64,000 bases of DNA from Monosporascus cannonballus (lineage: Eukaryota > Ascomycota > Sordariomycetes > Xylariales), in the NCBI GenBank assembly GCA_004154925.1, contig QJNS01000019.1:434001-498000 (forward strand), in the 5' to 3' direction. The notes beneath the pieces are model-generated. The model made no database searches. It was given only the letters and a program-made list of their open reading frames with translations, and was not told the DNA's origin. Positions 24,489 through 36,044 of the stretch are shown in pieces. The translations under genes were made by a program, and so were the position numbers. Positions within the stretch are counted from its first letter, which is position 1. Each line of letters starts with the position of its first letter.

Positions 24489-25952
24489 ATGCCTGCTACG
24501 ACGTTTGTTACTCCCGCAGCTGTGCCTCCCCCGGGACAGCCCGATATTTCCTATGCGCCCGACTTCACGAAGTACCAAGCGCGCGCCAGCCGTCGGCTGA
24601 AGGCGGGAAACCTACCGCAGGACCTGCCGCCGGGATTTCCGAAGGAGGTTAAGGGCGACCTTGTGTGGGACGGCCAGACGCTCGCCGAAACTCACAACTG
24701 GACGTACTCCTTCGCTCCGGACCAGTTGGCGGAAGTCGACCGCGCCGTGGCGCACTTCAAATGTTAGCCGCCCACACGCAAGCCCTATTACCGCAGTTAT
24801 CTAGGTCGGCTAACCTTCTCTTGCGGTCTAAGCCTTGGGTCTCCCACTAGGCCACATAACGCCAGAGACCTTCCCGCTCCCGACCCTGTGTGCCGAGCTA
24901 CGCCGGCTATCAGACGAGCTGCACAGGGGGCACGGCTTCTTTGTCCTCAGGGGCCTGCGCGTCGACGAGCACCCACGCGAGGACAACGTCATCGCCTACG
25001 TCGGGATATCGTCGCACGTCGCGCCGCAGCGCGGGCGGCAGGACTCCAAGTACGACGGCAGGCCGGCAGACGTGGTGCTGACGCACATCAAGGACCTCAG
25101 CTCGACCGCGGAGAATGGGGTCATCGGCAGCCCCGCCTATACCACGGACAAGCAGGTCTTCCACACCGACTCGGGCGACATCGTGGCCCTGTTCGCCCTC
25201 GAGACGGCGGCGGAGGGGGGCGCGAGTAAGCTAGCCAGCACGTGGAGGGTCTACAATGAAATCGCGCGTTCTAGGCCCGACCTCATCCATACATTGAGCC
25301 AGAACTGGGATGTCGAGGTGTAAGTTCGAGAGAGCCTTGTCTTCTCCCCGGTTTACGGGCAGCAGGAAGAATTGACAAGGCTTGCTGCGCTCCAGGTTTA
25401 CTCAGTCAGAAAAGGGGTACATTTCGCGGCCGCTACTGTACTTCCAGCCCGCGACAGCTGCTGCCCCCGAACGTGTCGTCTTGCAGTACGCCCGACGTTA
25501 CTTCGTCGGCTTCGGCGCTCTCCCGCGAAGCGATAACATCCCACCCATCAGCGAAGCGCAGGCCGAAGCCCTGGACACGCTGCATTTCCTGGGCGAGAAG
25601 TTCTGTGTTTCCACCGACTTCCAGAAGGGCGATATCCAATACGTCAACAACTTAGCTCTGTTCCACGCCCGGGATGGCTTCACGAATGAGGGAAGCAAAC
25701 AGTGAGTTCAGCTCCTGCCTGCTTCGACAAAACCCCGATCTTCGTCCCCGTTTATCTCGATTCAACACGTTGGCTAACCCTTGCCGTAGACGACATCTTC
25801 TGAGGCTCTGGCTGCGAGACCCCGAGAATGCATGGGAGACACCGGAGCCACTGAAACCGAAGTTTGCTGAGCTCTATGATGGTGTTACTCCTGAGGCACA
25901 GGTTCTACCCCTGGAGCCTTACATCCGAAGTGAAAGCAACAAGGGGCGCTAA
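24489..25952 (+). CDS. TauD/TfdA-family Fe(II)/2-oxoglutarate-dependent dioxygenase
   Basis: Four exons (24489..24762, 24833..25319, 25396..25701, 25790..25952) encode 409 residues in a continuous frame. The first intron uses a slightly unusual GTTAGC donor, but it has a good GCTAAC branch site and an AAG acceptor. It joins HFKS to LGLPLGHITPETFPLP. Motifs are GHGFFVLRGL, then the iron-binding HxD in QVFHTDSGD (His202, Asp204), then the distal histidine in RHLLRLWLRDP (about His358), with nearby arginines for 2-oxoglutarate. Length and motif order fit the fungal TauD/clavaminate-synthase-like group. The reaction is oxidative decarboxylation of 2-oxoglutarate coupled to hydroxylation of an organic acid. 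Family members act on taurine, sulfonates, aryloxyacetates or butyrobetaine, and the substrate here is unknown. Lying between two transporter genes on the same strand suggests, but does not prove, a catabolic role. Confidence 0.9.
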
Positions 25953-26629
25953 ATCCCTGTGGTATATCAAACTGTAAGATATACGCAGAATATGCAGCTT
26001 AGACGGTCACATGCCGGTGTTGGCTGCATCACGCAAGCCGGCAGGGATAAAGAGCTTTCTCTCGCTTCTAGGTGTATGGGTTTTCTTCTTATCGCTAGGG
26101 CTGTAGCTAGGGTATTGAGAAACCAACCATGATGAAATCCACGAAGAAACCCATCTAGACTCCATTAATAAGTGTACATCCGAGTAGCCGGGCTTGTAAA
26201 TATGCGCAAGAGCGGCTATGCCAAGAGCAGCACGTTAGCATACTTTAATAGTTGGTATGTTAGGTAGCCAAGGTCGCATTTGCACCTACCTCTTTATCTA
26301 CAGTCTCCATCTCACGACGCATGGGCGTCATATCAGGAAGTATTGCGCAATGCTTGGCTTCCGGAACACGGCCGATCTACTAGTTGATAGCGGTATGACA
26401 AGTCTTGGGCGAGACCACAACGGATCTTGGAGCCTTGATTGTGCCATACCTTGCGGAAATAAGGTGATCCAATCAGGAAGATGAGAAAGGAAGCAGTTCC
26501 GTAGGGTTCAATGGCGTCAACTCATTCGCCGCATAAAAGGAATGCATATACACCACTCGCATCCTTTCTATCAAGGAAAGGATAGGCCTGATTCTCGTTT
26601 GAGGCCAACCCCGAGCGAACGCAGCCGCA
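25953..26629. other. Intergenic (dioxygenase to permease)
   Basis: This spacer of about 0.7 kb has no recognisable gene and precedes the permease start at 26630. Confidence 0.5.
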
Positions 26630-29578
26630 ATGGGAGTTTCTAAGTTTTGGGCGAGGTCTGGTGGCCAACCCGATGAGCTCAACGTCATCGAGGCCAACGA
26701 CACGTCCAGCGCCGACGTATCTGTCATCCGCGACGGTGGCCTGGCTTACACAGTTGAGAGAGCCGAGAATGGGTCGAAACCATCATGGCAAGAAGCCAAC
26801 GGCGCGCCTGTGGAGTTGCGCTCGCCCCTAGGCTACCATGTCGGGTGGCTGACAGTCATCTTCCTCAACGTCGTAAGCAACCTCACCCCAAAAGACACCC
26901 CCTACCCCGACAAGCCCCGGCCAAAATAGTCGAGCCACCTTTATGTCCACCAGCCGAAATATGGAAATGGGATAACGGAAATTAGCCGAAAGATATATTC
27001 GGCAATTGAACGATGGAAAATGCAGGCTGATGAGTATTTGGTCCTTATTGGTGGCTCAACTGTTATTGGCAAGGCCTGCTGACTTCTCGCCATATTGCTA
27101 TGGGACAACCACTCTTAACATTATATTGGCTTCAAGAACCAAATGATAGGGACCGGAATCTTCTCAACGCGTGAGGCTACTACCCCAGATGAGTTGTACC
27201 ATAGAATCCGAAGACAATGCTAACAAGTCTCCCTTGTTTGTCTAGCTGGATCTATCCTTAACTCCACCGGTTCAGTCGGTCTTGCTCTAATCTATTGGTT
27301 CATCGGTTTTCTGATGGCCTGCTCTGGTGTCTGTGTCTTCCTCGAACTGGCCAGCTACTTCCCGAACCGGAGCGGTGCTGAGGTGGTTTATCTCGAACAA
27401 GCCTACCCGAGGCCGAAGCACTTCTTCCCGGTTGCGTTCGCCGTGCAGTCGGTCATCCTCTCTTTCAGCAGCAGCAATGCAGTTGGTGAGGCGCCCCTTC
27501 TCCTTGCCGGCACCCTGTTCTGCACATTAAGGCCCTAATCACTAACTCTACACAGTACTCTCTCGCTACGTGTGGAGAATCGCAGGCCGGACACCTACGG
27601 ACTGGGAAATGAAGGGCATAGCACTTGCCGCCTATACCTTTGCCGTCATACGTGAGTTGAAACGCAAGAGACCTGCTTGTTCTGTAAACTGACACTACTT
27701 AGTCGTCATTGTCCATAACAAGTACTCGCTCTGGCTAACGAACATTTTCGGCGGCATCAAGATCATCACCCTCGTTTTGTAGGTGCCAGATCCGATATTT
27801 AGTTGGCTAACATTCGCTGACGGGGGAGCGCGACGTAGCATTTCCATCACGGGCTTCGTGGTGCTGGGCGGGGGCGCCTCGCGCATCGGGGACTCGCGCG
27901 TGAACTTCCGCAACTCGTTCGAGGGCATGACGAACAACGGCAACGACCTCGCGAACGCGCTCGTCAATATCGTGTTCTCGTACACCGGCTATAATAATGC
28001 GTTCAATGTCGTCAACGAAATCAAGAACCCCATCCCGACATTGAAGAGGAACGTGACGATATCCGTCTGCCTCGTGGCGGTCCTATACATGCTCTGCAAT
28101 ATCGCCTACTTTGCTGCCGGTAAGTATATGTTCTTCTCGGGGACTTGGTCTTTATCACAGGCAGGTTGTGGCCATATTAGTTAAGCCATCTTTGACCGCC
28201 TACGTATATTCCATCGATATTATAAGCTCTATATTCCTATGGAAATTCCGTTTAGGAGAATCGGAATACTGACAGAGTTTTATCATGCTGTTCAAATGAT
28301 GAGCCAGAATTATTGGACGGACATGGATCTTTCAATTTTCATATTTAGCCCCTATATATCATCAAGGGCGGCTCAACTATGTTGTCCAGAACCCGGCAGG
28401 TTAGAAGACACTAACACCGACGGTAGTGCCAAAGCAAGAATTTGCGGAATCCAAAGAGATCGCTGCCGCGGTGTTCTTCACTGCAGTCTTCGGGCGAGGC
28501 GGTGCCGAGCAGGCGCTGAACGTCCTCGTCCTGCTCAGCGCTTTCGGCAATCTGCTGGCTGTGCTGATCGGTCAGTCGCGAATTATCCGCGAGATCGGCC
28601 GGTAAGTTTGCGTTTTACGGCGCGAAGCTACCCCTTGTTTAAGGCACACCGGATGGATATTGATACCTATCCCCGCAGACAGGGTGTTTTGCCATTTACA
28701 CCATTCTGGGTCTCGACGAAGCCATTCGGAACCCCTCTGGGTCCTTACCTGCTGAAATGGGTGATGACTTTCATAATGATCGTAGCACCCCCGGCTGGCG
28801 ATGCGTTCACTTTCGGTCAGTGCCACATCTCACATTTCTCTGGGTATAATCTAACTAGTCAAATAGTTGTTAGTTTGAGGAGCTATCCTCAAGGCCTCTT
28901 TTATCTTGCGATGGCTATCGGGGTCTACGTAAGTCACCCTCGGCATCGATCCTAGGCTCTACTAGTTCAGTTCGCGAAAGACTCTGCTCCATAGAGGTCC
29001 CGGCTCACTTCGGCTCTGGAAGTTAATAATGTTATGGCTGCTAATTGATACGTTCAGCTCATCCGGTATCGACACAAGCGGGCGGGCCGCCAACCTCCGG
29101 AGTTCAGAACATGGGATCCAGTCTTGATCTTCTTCACCTTGATCCAGGTCTACATCATCGCTATGCCGTGGTGGCCGCCGGCTGGAGGGCCGTACGCTGG
29201 CGACGTGAGCTTCTGGTATGCGACGTACTGTGTCGTCGGTATTGCCGTGTAAGTGTAGCCTCGGTCGCTCTCTTCCTTGCGCCCTTGCTCTTCTTTATGC
29301 TAGTATATGCACTGACGAATCTGAACAATAGGATAGTGCTATGCGCGGTGTACTACGTCATCTGGATGCATCTGCTGCCCAAATGGCGAGGCTACAGGAT
29401 CAGGACAGAAGTCCTGGCCGTCGACGACAACGGGGCGAACACGCACCGACTCATACAGGTTCCGCTCAGCGAACTTGCAGCATGGGATCGAGACCATGAT
29501 GATGCTGGGCGACTTCGTCGGCGCCATGCTGCTGACTCTGATGCGACATCGCGAGGCGGAACCCCGGATGCGAAGTAA
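26630..29578 (+). CDS. LAT/APC-family amino-acid permease, MUP1 (high-affinity methionine permease)-like
   Basis: Eleven exons (26630..26872, 27137..27170, 27246..27485, 27556..27651, 27703..27778, 27839..28119, 28427..28601, 28679..28815, 28867..28928, 29058..29248, 29332..29578) encode 593 residues; every junction keeps phase and uses GT-AG. A hydrophilic N-terminus of about 70 residues leads into the first helix. Exon 2 supplies the APC glycine motif NQMIGTGIFSTPG; FSYTGYNNAFNVVNEIKNP and GQSRIIREIGRQGVLPF follow. This order fits the fungal MUP1-like LAT branch, a plasma-membrane importer of methionine, cysteine or related amino acids with about 12 helices. Introns 1 (264 nt) and 6 (307 nt) are long for this locus. 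I saw no lesion. The substrate is inferred from the subfamily only. Confidence 0.9.
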
Positions 29579-32117
29579 TGATACTGAGCAGGGCTGCATT
29601 CTGTTGTCCACTCGCTCAGGGTTACCTGTCGAATAGCCAATATTCCAGACGCTGTTAGGCACTGATCTGGGTAGCCAGGATATCCTGGCCCCTTATTACA
29701 TAAGCATCCAAGGTCATATTCCCAATTATTTTTGTATTCAAGCAGGAAGATAATTATAGTATATTACGTTGGATCGCTATGTTGCATAATTCTTTAGCAT
29801 AAAACCCGTGGAATGGAAGCCTCAACGATATCGACCAGTGCCCACCTGTCTATAAACTTAAGGGAAAGGTTAGCCAGCCTTCCCAACTACGTAAGCAAGC
29901 ATCTATTTATGCTAATTTTACGTCCATCCCCCTGTTTCCGGATGCCAAGACCATGTATTCAGCTACGGCTTACCAACATCACTTATGAAGCGCTACGGAG
30001 TGTGAATACCAAGCAAGCTTAGCTTTTTTTTTTTTTTTTTTTTTTTTCTTTTTGGCATATATGGCTCGTCTGGAGAGCTGTTTCCATCGTCTTGCAATTA
30101 ATATTCTTTGGTCAATGTATCTGCTCAAGCATCGTTTTGTCCATAATCTCGTCTATATTTGTCAAAACTCCTCCATCCATTGGATAATGTATCTTAATTT
30201 GTCCCCTTTCTCTGAAGCGTTTCACCCATTTCGCGACCAATTCACCAGTACTAGCCTTTAAATCCTCCACAACGTTGTGTTTAGACCATACCATGGACCG
30301 TGAATACATTGCGATGGGACATCCTAGATCGCCAAACGGGACTGTAACCCACCCGTTTATCTCCTTCGAGGCTGCCGGTGGAACCGAAGCCGCAACTCAA
30401 ACTCTCGATTATTCCACTGGAAGCTTTGTGGTTTCTGGCGTAATCTCTGGTAGTATTGACTCGAGAGCGAGTCTTTTATGATGACCCCCCTCTAGAACCA
30501 AGTTACAGATAAGTAGCTCAAGAAGACAAACCCGTGCTCACAGGCAGAGCCATTGCCATTCTATGAACTTAGCGAATAACCTGTACCGCGCTCCCCACAA
30601 GCTAGTAGCATCTCATTGGAGAGGCGAGGGTCCAATTTGCCAATAATTCTCTCCCAAGAGCAGATCATCCCCGAAGGCTGAAGCAATCCAGCCTTAGAAC
30701 AAAAGACCAATAGATGCCACGACCGGGAGCGGGAAGTAAGCGCTAGGATATGGTCCAGCTGTAAGGCCTTGGCCAGGAAACACCATCGGGTGTTCCGTCT
30801 CAAGATGAAGCTGTACACCCTTTGCACTAGATGCGGGAGGGGCCAGCTAAAAGAAAAATGAAGCCCTTGCTGTAAGTGTCGCTACCATGCTATTGAATGG
30901 TCGAAAGGTCAATAGGCGCAAGCGAATTGATGATTCTGTGCTATCTTAGGCCGGCTATGGAGTAACTAAGAGCATGCATCCCCTCCGCAGGATCGTCGAA
31001 TGGGGATATTGATACCTAATGGGCAAATTCGGAATTTCTAGTATCCCTTTACATTGCTATCTTGTATAAATTAATATAGGATCCCACAGCGCACCGGAGC
31101 GCGTGTAAGTAGATCTTAATGAAAGTATATAGGATTATAAGGGGTGCCTCGCTTGTGAATCACCTAGGTAGCAATAAACTTCAATATAACGGACGTTACC
31201 CCTTTCCGATTCACGTATACGAAGTAGATGTCCAACAGAAAGTATGTTGAATTGTGATTTGTGCGTTTTCCCGCTAGCCCCCTGCCTATCCTTGGCAACT
31301 AGAGCCATCATCCGCACTGCACTCTCTGGGTTAGCCTCCGTGCAGCGACGGCCTGTGACCCGGCGTTAGGTTTCCTGTTCGGGAATGTGATCGGCGCCCC
31401 CCTTATCGGTTTCTTCGGGCCATCTCTCCCCCGCCCCGGTCTTGGACGCTAGCAATCGGCATGGTCGACGGGTCCTGGCGGAGATGCAATCATCCTTCGT
31501 TGAAACATCAAACATCGTTGCAGGGGATTTAATTCTTAGTCCGCAAATTATTAGACTCGTCCGCTCGATGAACTGGGAGTTACGCGGCTACACTTAGGTT
31601 ATCGTTATGATGATAACAGTGCAGCTCGCGGGACAAAGCGCCTCTCAATCCTCGAGTGATGCTGCAATAGGAAACTACAGTACCTGAAGCGATTGCTGAT
31701 TCTAAGAATACAAGATGCGATCTTAACATCCTGTAGGAATGAGTCATCTGGGGGGAGAGTCTTCGCGCGCTGGATCAGTGCCAAGATAAGAAGCCGTCAC
31801 TCCGTGTGGGTCGTCTTGGTGTTTCATTCTCCTTGTCTCTTCATCTATTTTGAACGCGCCCCCTTACCAAGAAACCGTTGGGCGACTCCTAAAATAATAA
31901 CGAGAATGGAGAGTGAGCGTCACGCTCTCGTCCAAGCCGCCGCCAAGCGACTGGCCGGCGCGTCCAGCCTTCTTGGAGTCCCGGAGCATCAAGCGCCGAA
32001 CTTGTATAAAGATGTCGTGATATTCCACTCCCGGAGAGCTGTCGAACCCTCATCCTCACGCTCATTATTCAGCTGGACTGTCATTCCTTACACCGATCCC
32101 TCAGCCGCATTTCCACC
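29579..32117. other. 2.5-kb intergenic region
   Basis: No gene is supported. A homopolymer T tract with an unidentified minus-strand frame beside it is listed separately. The 300 bases before 32118 should be the AA9 promoter. Confidence 0.5.
30024..30047 (-). repeat. T24 homopolymer (poly-A on the minus strand)
   Basis: There are 24 uninterrupted T, followed by CTTTTT. On the minus strand this is a poly-A run 3' of a 65-codon frame (30112..30309) containing KHNVVEDLKASTGELVAKWV, which I cannot place in a family. The arrangement resembles the 3' end of a retroposed transcript or non-LTR element, but I found no flanking target-site duplication. Confidence 0.4.
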
Positions 32118-33030
32118 ATGAAGGCCGTCGCCGCTACCCTCGCACTCGCCGCAGCCGCTCAGGCTCACTGTGAGTCGTCCCTGATGCTCCGAGGCCTCGG
32201 ATATAGATAGCTAACACTACGCAGACACATTCCCGGGTCTTATCTACAATGGAGTGACCGAGGCTGACTGGGCGTGAGTTTCCCTCACCACCACAAGCAC
32301 AACCCCCTTCGTCCAGACAGAGGGCGGGGGCCTAAAAAGAGAAGAGAGAGAGAGAGATGGCTAACCATCTCCACTCATAGCTACGTCCGCAAGACGACCA
32401 ACTTCAACAGCCACGGCCCCGTGGAGGACGTGACGTCGGACCAGATCCGGTGCTACGAGAACGAGCCGGGCTCGAACGGGGCGGCGATCAAGACGGTCAA
32501 GGCGGGCGACAAGGTGGGGTTCCGCGTGGACGGGGGCATCCAGCACCCGGGGCCGCTGGCCTTCTACATGGCGAAGGCGCCGGCGGGCGAGACGGCCGAG
32601 ACGTTCACGGGAGAGGGCGACGTCTGGTTCAAGATATACCATGACGGGCCCGCGTTCGGCGGCGCCGAGATCACCTGGCCCTCGGACGGCCTCGACGAGG
32701 TCTCCGTCACCGTCCCCGAGTGCCTCGCCGAGGGCGACTACCTGCTGCGCGTCGAGCACATCGGCCTGCACAGCGCCGGCAGCGAGGGCGGCGCCCAGTT
32801 CTACCAGGCCTGCGCTCAGCTGCACGTCACCGGCGGCGGCTCCAAGACGTTCCCCGGCGTGTCTCTGCCTGGCGCATACAAGGTAGGATTTCGTCGTCTT
32901 GCCGTAGCATCCTCGTTTGCCTATACTAATCGCGTACGCACAGTCGACCGACCCGGGAATTCTCTTCCAGCTGTACTGGCCGGTTCCAACCAGCTACGTC
33001 AATCCTGGCCCCGACCCGGTTTCTTGTTAG
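32118..33030 (+). CDS. AA9 (formerly GH61) lytic polysaccharide monooxygenase
   Basis: Four exons (32118..32169, 32225..32273, 32381..32882, 32944..33030) encode 229 residues. A 16-residue signal peptide (MKAVAATLALAAAAQA) is followed directly by His17, which becomes the N-terminal copper ligand of the secreted enzyme (mature HYTFPGLIYNGV). The second copper-brace histidine is in IQHPGPLAFYMAKAP, and the axial region is QFYQACAQLHV with the conserved Gln-x-Tyr. Cysteines in IRCYEN and QACAQ can form the usual disulfide. The C-terminus GPDPVSC ends without a CBM1 cellulose-binding module or linker. The enzyme oxidatively cleaves cellulose or hemicellulose outside the cell. The mature length of about 213 residues is normal for single-domain AA9. 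The third exon has strong GC bias. The gene converges on the P450 gene 176 bp downstream. Confidence 0.95.
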
Positions 33031-33206
33031 GCTGGATGAATGAGGTACGGGCCCTTTAAAATTCGAAGCGATACCGGTTGTTTGGGTTGGGATTTGAACA
33101 TAGCTTTCTTTCAAGTATATATTATTCGAGATCAATGAAAAATTGATCATTAGAAACGTCTACGTACTAATTGACTCGCTGCTATGTACGAGCCCACACC
33201 GTAGTC

Positions 33207-34742
33207 TTATTGGCGGCGCTTCAGTCCAATTTCCAGCCCCAGGGGCTTCCTCAGGAATCCCTCGCGCGTTTCCAGCGCCTCCTGTCTCAGGAAGACGTCG
33301 TATCTCCGGATCCAGGTCGCCGCGATCATCTTCATCTCCATCTCCGCGACGTTCCGGCCGACGCACGCCCTCGGCCCGTAGCTGAAGGGGATGAAGGCGT
33401 TCTTCTGGCGGGGCGTCAGGCTCTCCCACCGCTCGGGCCGGAACTCGTCGGCGTCCGGGCCCCATATCTCCTTGGAGTGGTGGATAGTGTAAGAAGGGAC
33501 GCTGAGGACGGTGCCCGCGGGGAAGTGGTGTCCCATCAAGGTGACGCCTGGAGAATCCGGGGGAACATGGCGTGGAAGCCCGATCCCGGATGTCGAATGA
33601 TACCGCAGCGTTTCGTTGATGACGGCTTCCAGATAGGGCAGGTTCCTGATGGCCTCGTAGGCGGGCACCAATGTATGTCCGTCTTGGATAGCTGAATCGA
33701 GCTCCTTCCGTAATTTCGGAAGTACGCCTGGAGTCCGAGCGACGTGATAGAGGAGCGCGCAGGATGAATTGGACGTCGTGTCGGACCCCGCGATGAGCTG
33801 CGTCAGGGCCTCGGCGGTCAGCTCCTCGAAGCCGAGCGGCTCGCCCTTCTCGTCGCGTCCCTCCTGGAGGCGCGCCAGGAGGTCCGTCCGGTTGATATCG
33901 GGCGGGTTCTCGAGGCGATCCTTGACGCGCGCGATGGCGATGCCCGCCAGGTTCTGCACAGCGGTGAGGCCCTTGCTGAAGAAGGGATCAGGCAGCCATC
34001 TCGCGTAGGGCTTGAGCTGGGGCAGGCAGCCGAGCGTGGCCGAGACCTCGCCGCGGCGGTTCAGGATCTCGACGGCCGAGGCGTAGATCGGCGTGCTGTC
34101 GCGGGACATGCGGACCTCGGCGATGTCGGCCCCGGCCCTAAGCATCCCGAACGGGGCCCCGAAGGCCAAGTCCCCTATCGTGTCGAAGGCGACATAGTTG
34201 AACCACTTCAGGCAGTCGACGTGCGCGGTGCCGCCGGCCCCGGGAGACTCCGCGATCAGCTCGTCCCACCTCTGAATGAACAGCTCGAGGTTCTGGCGGA
34301 TGTAGGGCTCGAACTGGAGCACGGACTTGGGAGCGAAGGTGTTGGAGACCAGCTTCCGCTTGCGGGTGTGCTCGGCCCTGTCTCTCGTGTTGAACAGTCC
34401 ACGCCTTATCGACACGAACGCGTCGTAGAACTCGGACTTGAGGAAGCCGTTCCCGTGGCCGTATATGGCCTGGATCGCCCCGTCGTCGGCGATGCTGACA
34501 TGGTTCGGCTGGATCCGCACGACGGGGCCCAGCCTCTTGTGGACTTGGTCCACGATAAGGTAGCGCTTGCCCCGCCTGCACACGGAGAGAAGCCACAAGT
34601 TCGTGAACTGCGCTGGAAAGGGGGCGGGAATCCCCTTTAGGTAGCCGTAGGTGACGAAATATGGGTAGATGAAGTAAGCCACCAGACATGCCACGCCTGC
34701 GACCAGTGCCCACGGCGAGAAGATTCTCTCTGCGATGGCCAT
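33207..34742 (-). CDS. Cytochrome P450, CYP53 (benzoate 4-monooxygenase)-like
   Basis: An intronless frame of 511 residues. The methionine at 34742 (MAIAERIFSP) was chosen over the one at 34790 because it places the hydrophobic membrane anchor (WALVAGVACLVAYFIYPYF) at the usual distance from the start. P450 landmarks in order are: helix-I oxygen-binding AGSDTTS; ExxR in NETLRYHS; DEFRPERWE; and the heme loop FIPFSYGPRACVG with the proximal cysteine at about Cys460. The sequence YTIHHSKEIWGPDADEF and the heme loop are characteristic of the fungal CYP53-type group, whose members para-hydroxylate benzoate in the endoplasmic reticulum with a CPR partner, which is not in this window. The enzyme would detoxify plant phenolics, in keeping with the lignocellulose-related neighbours. 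Assignment to CYP53 rests on recollection of family motifs, not a search. It is convergent with the AA9 gene. Confidence 0.9.
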   Translation of the reverse strand: MAIAERIFSPWALVAGVACLVAYFIYPYFVTYGYLKGIPAPFPAQFTNLWLLSVCRRGKRYLIVDQVHKRLGPVVRIQPNHVSIADDGAIQAIYGHGNGFLKSEFYDAFVSIRRGLFNTRDRAEHTRKRKLVSNTFAPKSVLQFEPYIRQNLELFIQRWDELIAESPGAGGTAHVDCLKWFNYVAFDTIGDLAFGAPFGMLRAGADIAEVRMSRDSTPIYASAVEILNRRGEVSATLGCLPQLKPYARWLPDPFFSKGLTAVQNLAGIAIARVKDRLENPPDINRTDLLARLQEGRDEKGEPLGFEELTAEALTQLIAGSDTTSNSSCALLYHVARTPGVLPKLRKELDSAIQDGHTLVPAYEAIRNLPYLEAVINETLRYHSTSGIGLPRHVPPDSPGVTLMGHHFPAGTVLSVPSYTIHHSKEIWGPDADEFRPERWESLTPRQKNAFIPFSYGPRACVGRNVAEMEMKMIAATWIRRYDVFLRQEALETREGFLRKPLGLEIGLKRRQ

Positions 34743-35629
34743 TTCCTTCTTGTTATGAGGCGCCAGTGACCATTGGTTTGTGAATGTCAACTAGGTGAGT
34801 TGCGGTGCTATTTAACGCAGAGATCACCTCACCATCTTCCGTGCAATTGGCGAAGATCCACTGCTTGAGCTTGGGTGCTCGGGTCTCGGGTTATCGTGCA
34901 AAATTTCAAGACAAAGTTATCCGACGGAGGGCCATAAGGCGTAGCGCTAACAATTTTTTCTGAAGGTGGGCAGCTCCCAATTTTTATTCGCCCACACTAA
35001 CCAATCAACTTCGGCAGGAAAAGCTACCTTTAGCCACACCTTATCTCGCGCTATGATACAAGTACCAACACCGGTCGTTATTACAAATCGCTACATCACA
35101 TTCCGCACAACGAGACGTTGTCCATCGGGCTCGCTGCCGATTCACAACACTATCACCTGCAACCTAAAGCCCTAATTGCCGCGTACCACGATAAAAGTGC
35201 CCTAAATAAACATGATACCTTAAAACGGACTTCCCTAAAACCCTATGGTACTAATTTACAGGGATTTCCATATTACCAATACGGAATAAGCTCCTCGAAG
35301 TTTTTTGGCGACCGTTAAAAAATGACCCGAAATATTGAATACTTTTATCAATAAATGCTTTTCGAAAAAACGCAACACTTTCGTAAGTTTTCCATAATAA
35401 ATTCCCTTATTTCTGTAAAAGGAAGCAATTATTAACGATAACGTAAGGCAAAAAATTATATATAAAAACTTACGTTGCGTTATATCGAAAATTATAATCC
35501 TATTTAAATCTAAATTTTCGCTAATTACTAAAATTAACGCCGTTTATATTAAGATTATATTTATAAGCAATTCGAAATATTATAATCGTTTTTTCCGCCT
35601 GATTTTCGAAAAAATTACGGGCAAAAATT
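34743..35629. other. P450 promoter and boundary of the AT-rich block
   Basis: The first few hundred bases have ordinary composition and should contain the P450 promoter. Composition changes steeply between about 35,150 and 35,400. From there on, TA-rich words such as TAATTA, TTATA and CGAAA dominate to the end of the window. No gene is seen between 35,400 and 35,629. Confidence 0.6.
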
Positions 35630-35819
35630 TGTAACGGGCACAATACGTAGATTAAACGGAGACACGGCTCAACAAAGGTTTATATTCAAGGTAAGGAGGG
35701 AAGGGGAGAAACGGCTAGCCACCAGCAAGGTGGCTGCTCCCTATATATATATGGGTGAGCTCGGGCTAAAGAGCTCGCTCCGTAAGCCCAAGCTGCCCTA
35801 TAGGCTTTAACCTATAACA
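35630..35819 (-). repeat. 190-bp LTR with adjacent polypurine tract (minus orientation)
   Basis: The segment begins TGTAACGGGC and ends CCTATAACA, so on the minus strand it has the TG...CA ends of an LTR (TGTTATAGG...CCCGTTACA). It contains a TATA-like CCATATATATATAGGG and short inverted repeats. On the minus strand it is immediately preceded by a polypurine stretch, GAAGAAGGGGG (about 35,822-35,836), the expected primer for plus-strand synthesis, so this would be the 3' LTR end of an element. Its composition is close to normal although AT-rich DNA lies on both sides. No partner LTR is in the window. The superfamily (Copia or Gypsy) is undetermined. Confidence 0.6.
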
Positions 35820-35880
35820 TTACCCCCTTCTTCGCCCTTAGGGAGTAACGAGGCTGCGGCGAGGCTTGCCTCATCGTGAT

Positions 35881-36044
35881 CAGGACCCCATTTTGGAGGT
35901 TGTGGCTGCGCCTGCGGCGCAGCAGCCGTAGCCACAGCTATAGCTTTTGATCAAGAAGTATCTGTCAGGGGTCCAATGTATCAGCTAAACTCCTTTAAGA
36001 ATAATACCCACAAAAACAACAAAACCTCCAAAATAGGGCCTGAT
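35881..36044. repeat. Inverted repeat with about 24-bp arms and inner hairpin
   Basis: The left arm (35881-35904, containing CCATTTTGGAGGTT) and the right arm (36020-36044, containing AACCTCCAAAATAGGG) are near-perfect reverse complements separated by about 115 bp. Inside the left half a second palindrome pairs TGTGGCT with AGCCACA around CTGCGCCTGCGGCGCAG. It sits in the normal-composition island next to the LTR. It may be the internal 3' non-coding part of that element or a MITE-like insertion. Confidence 0.55.
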
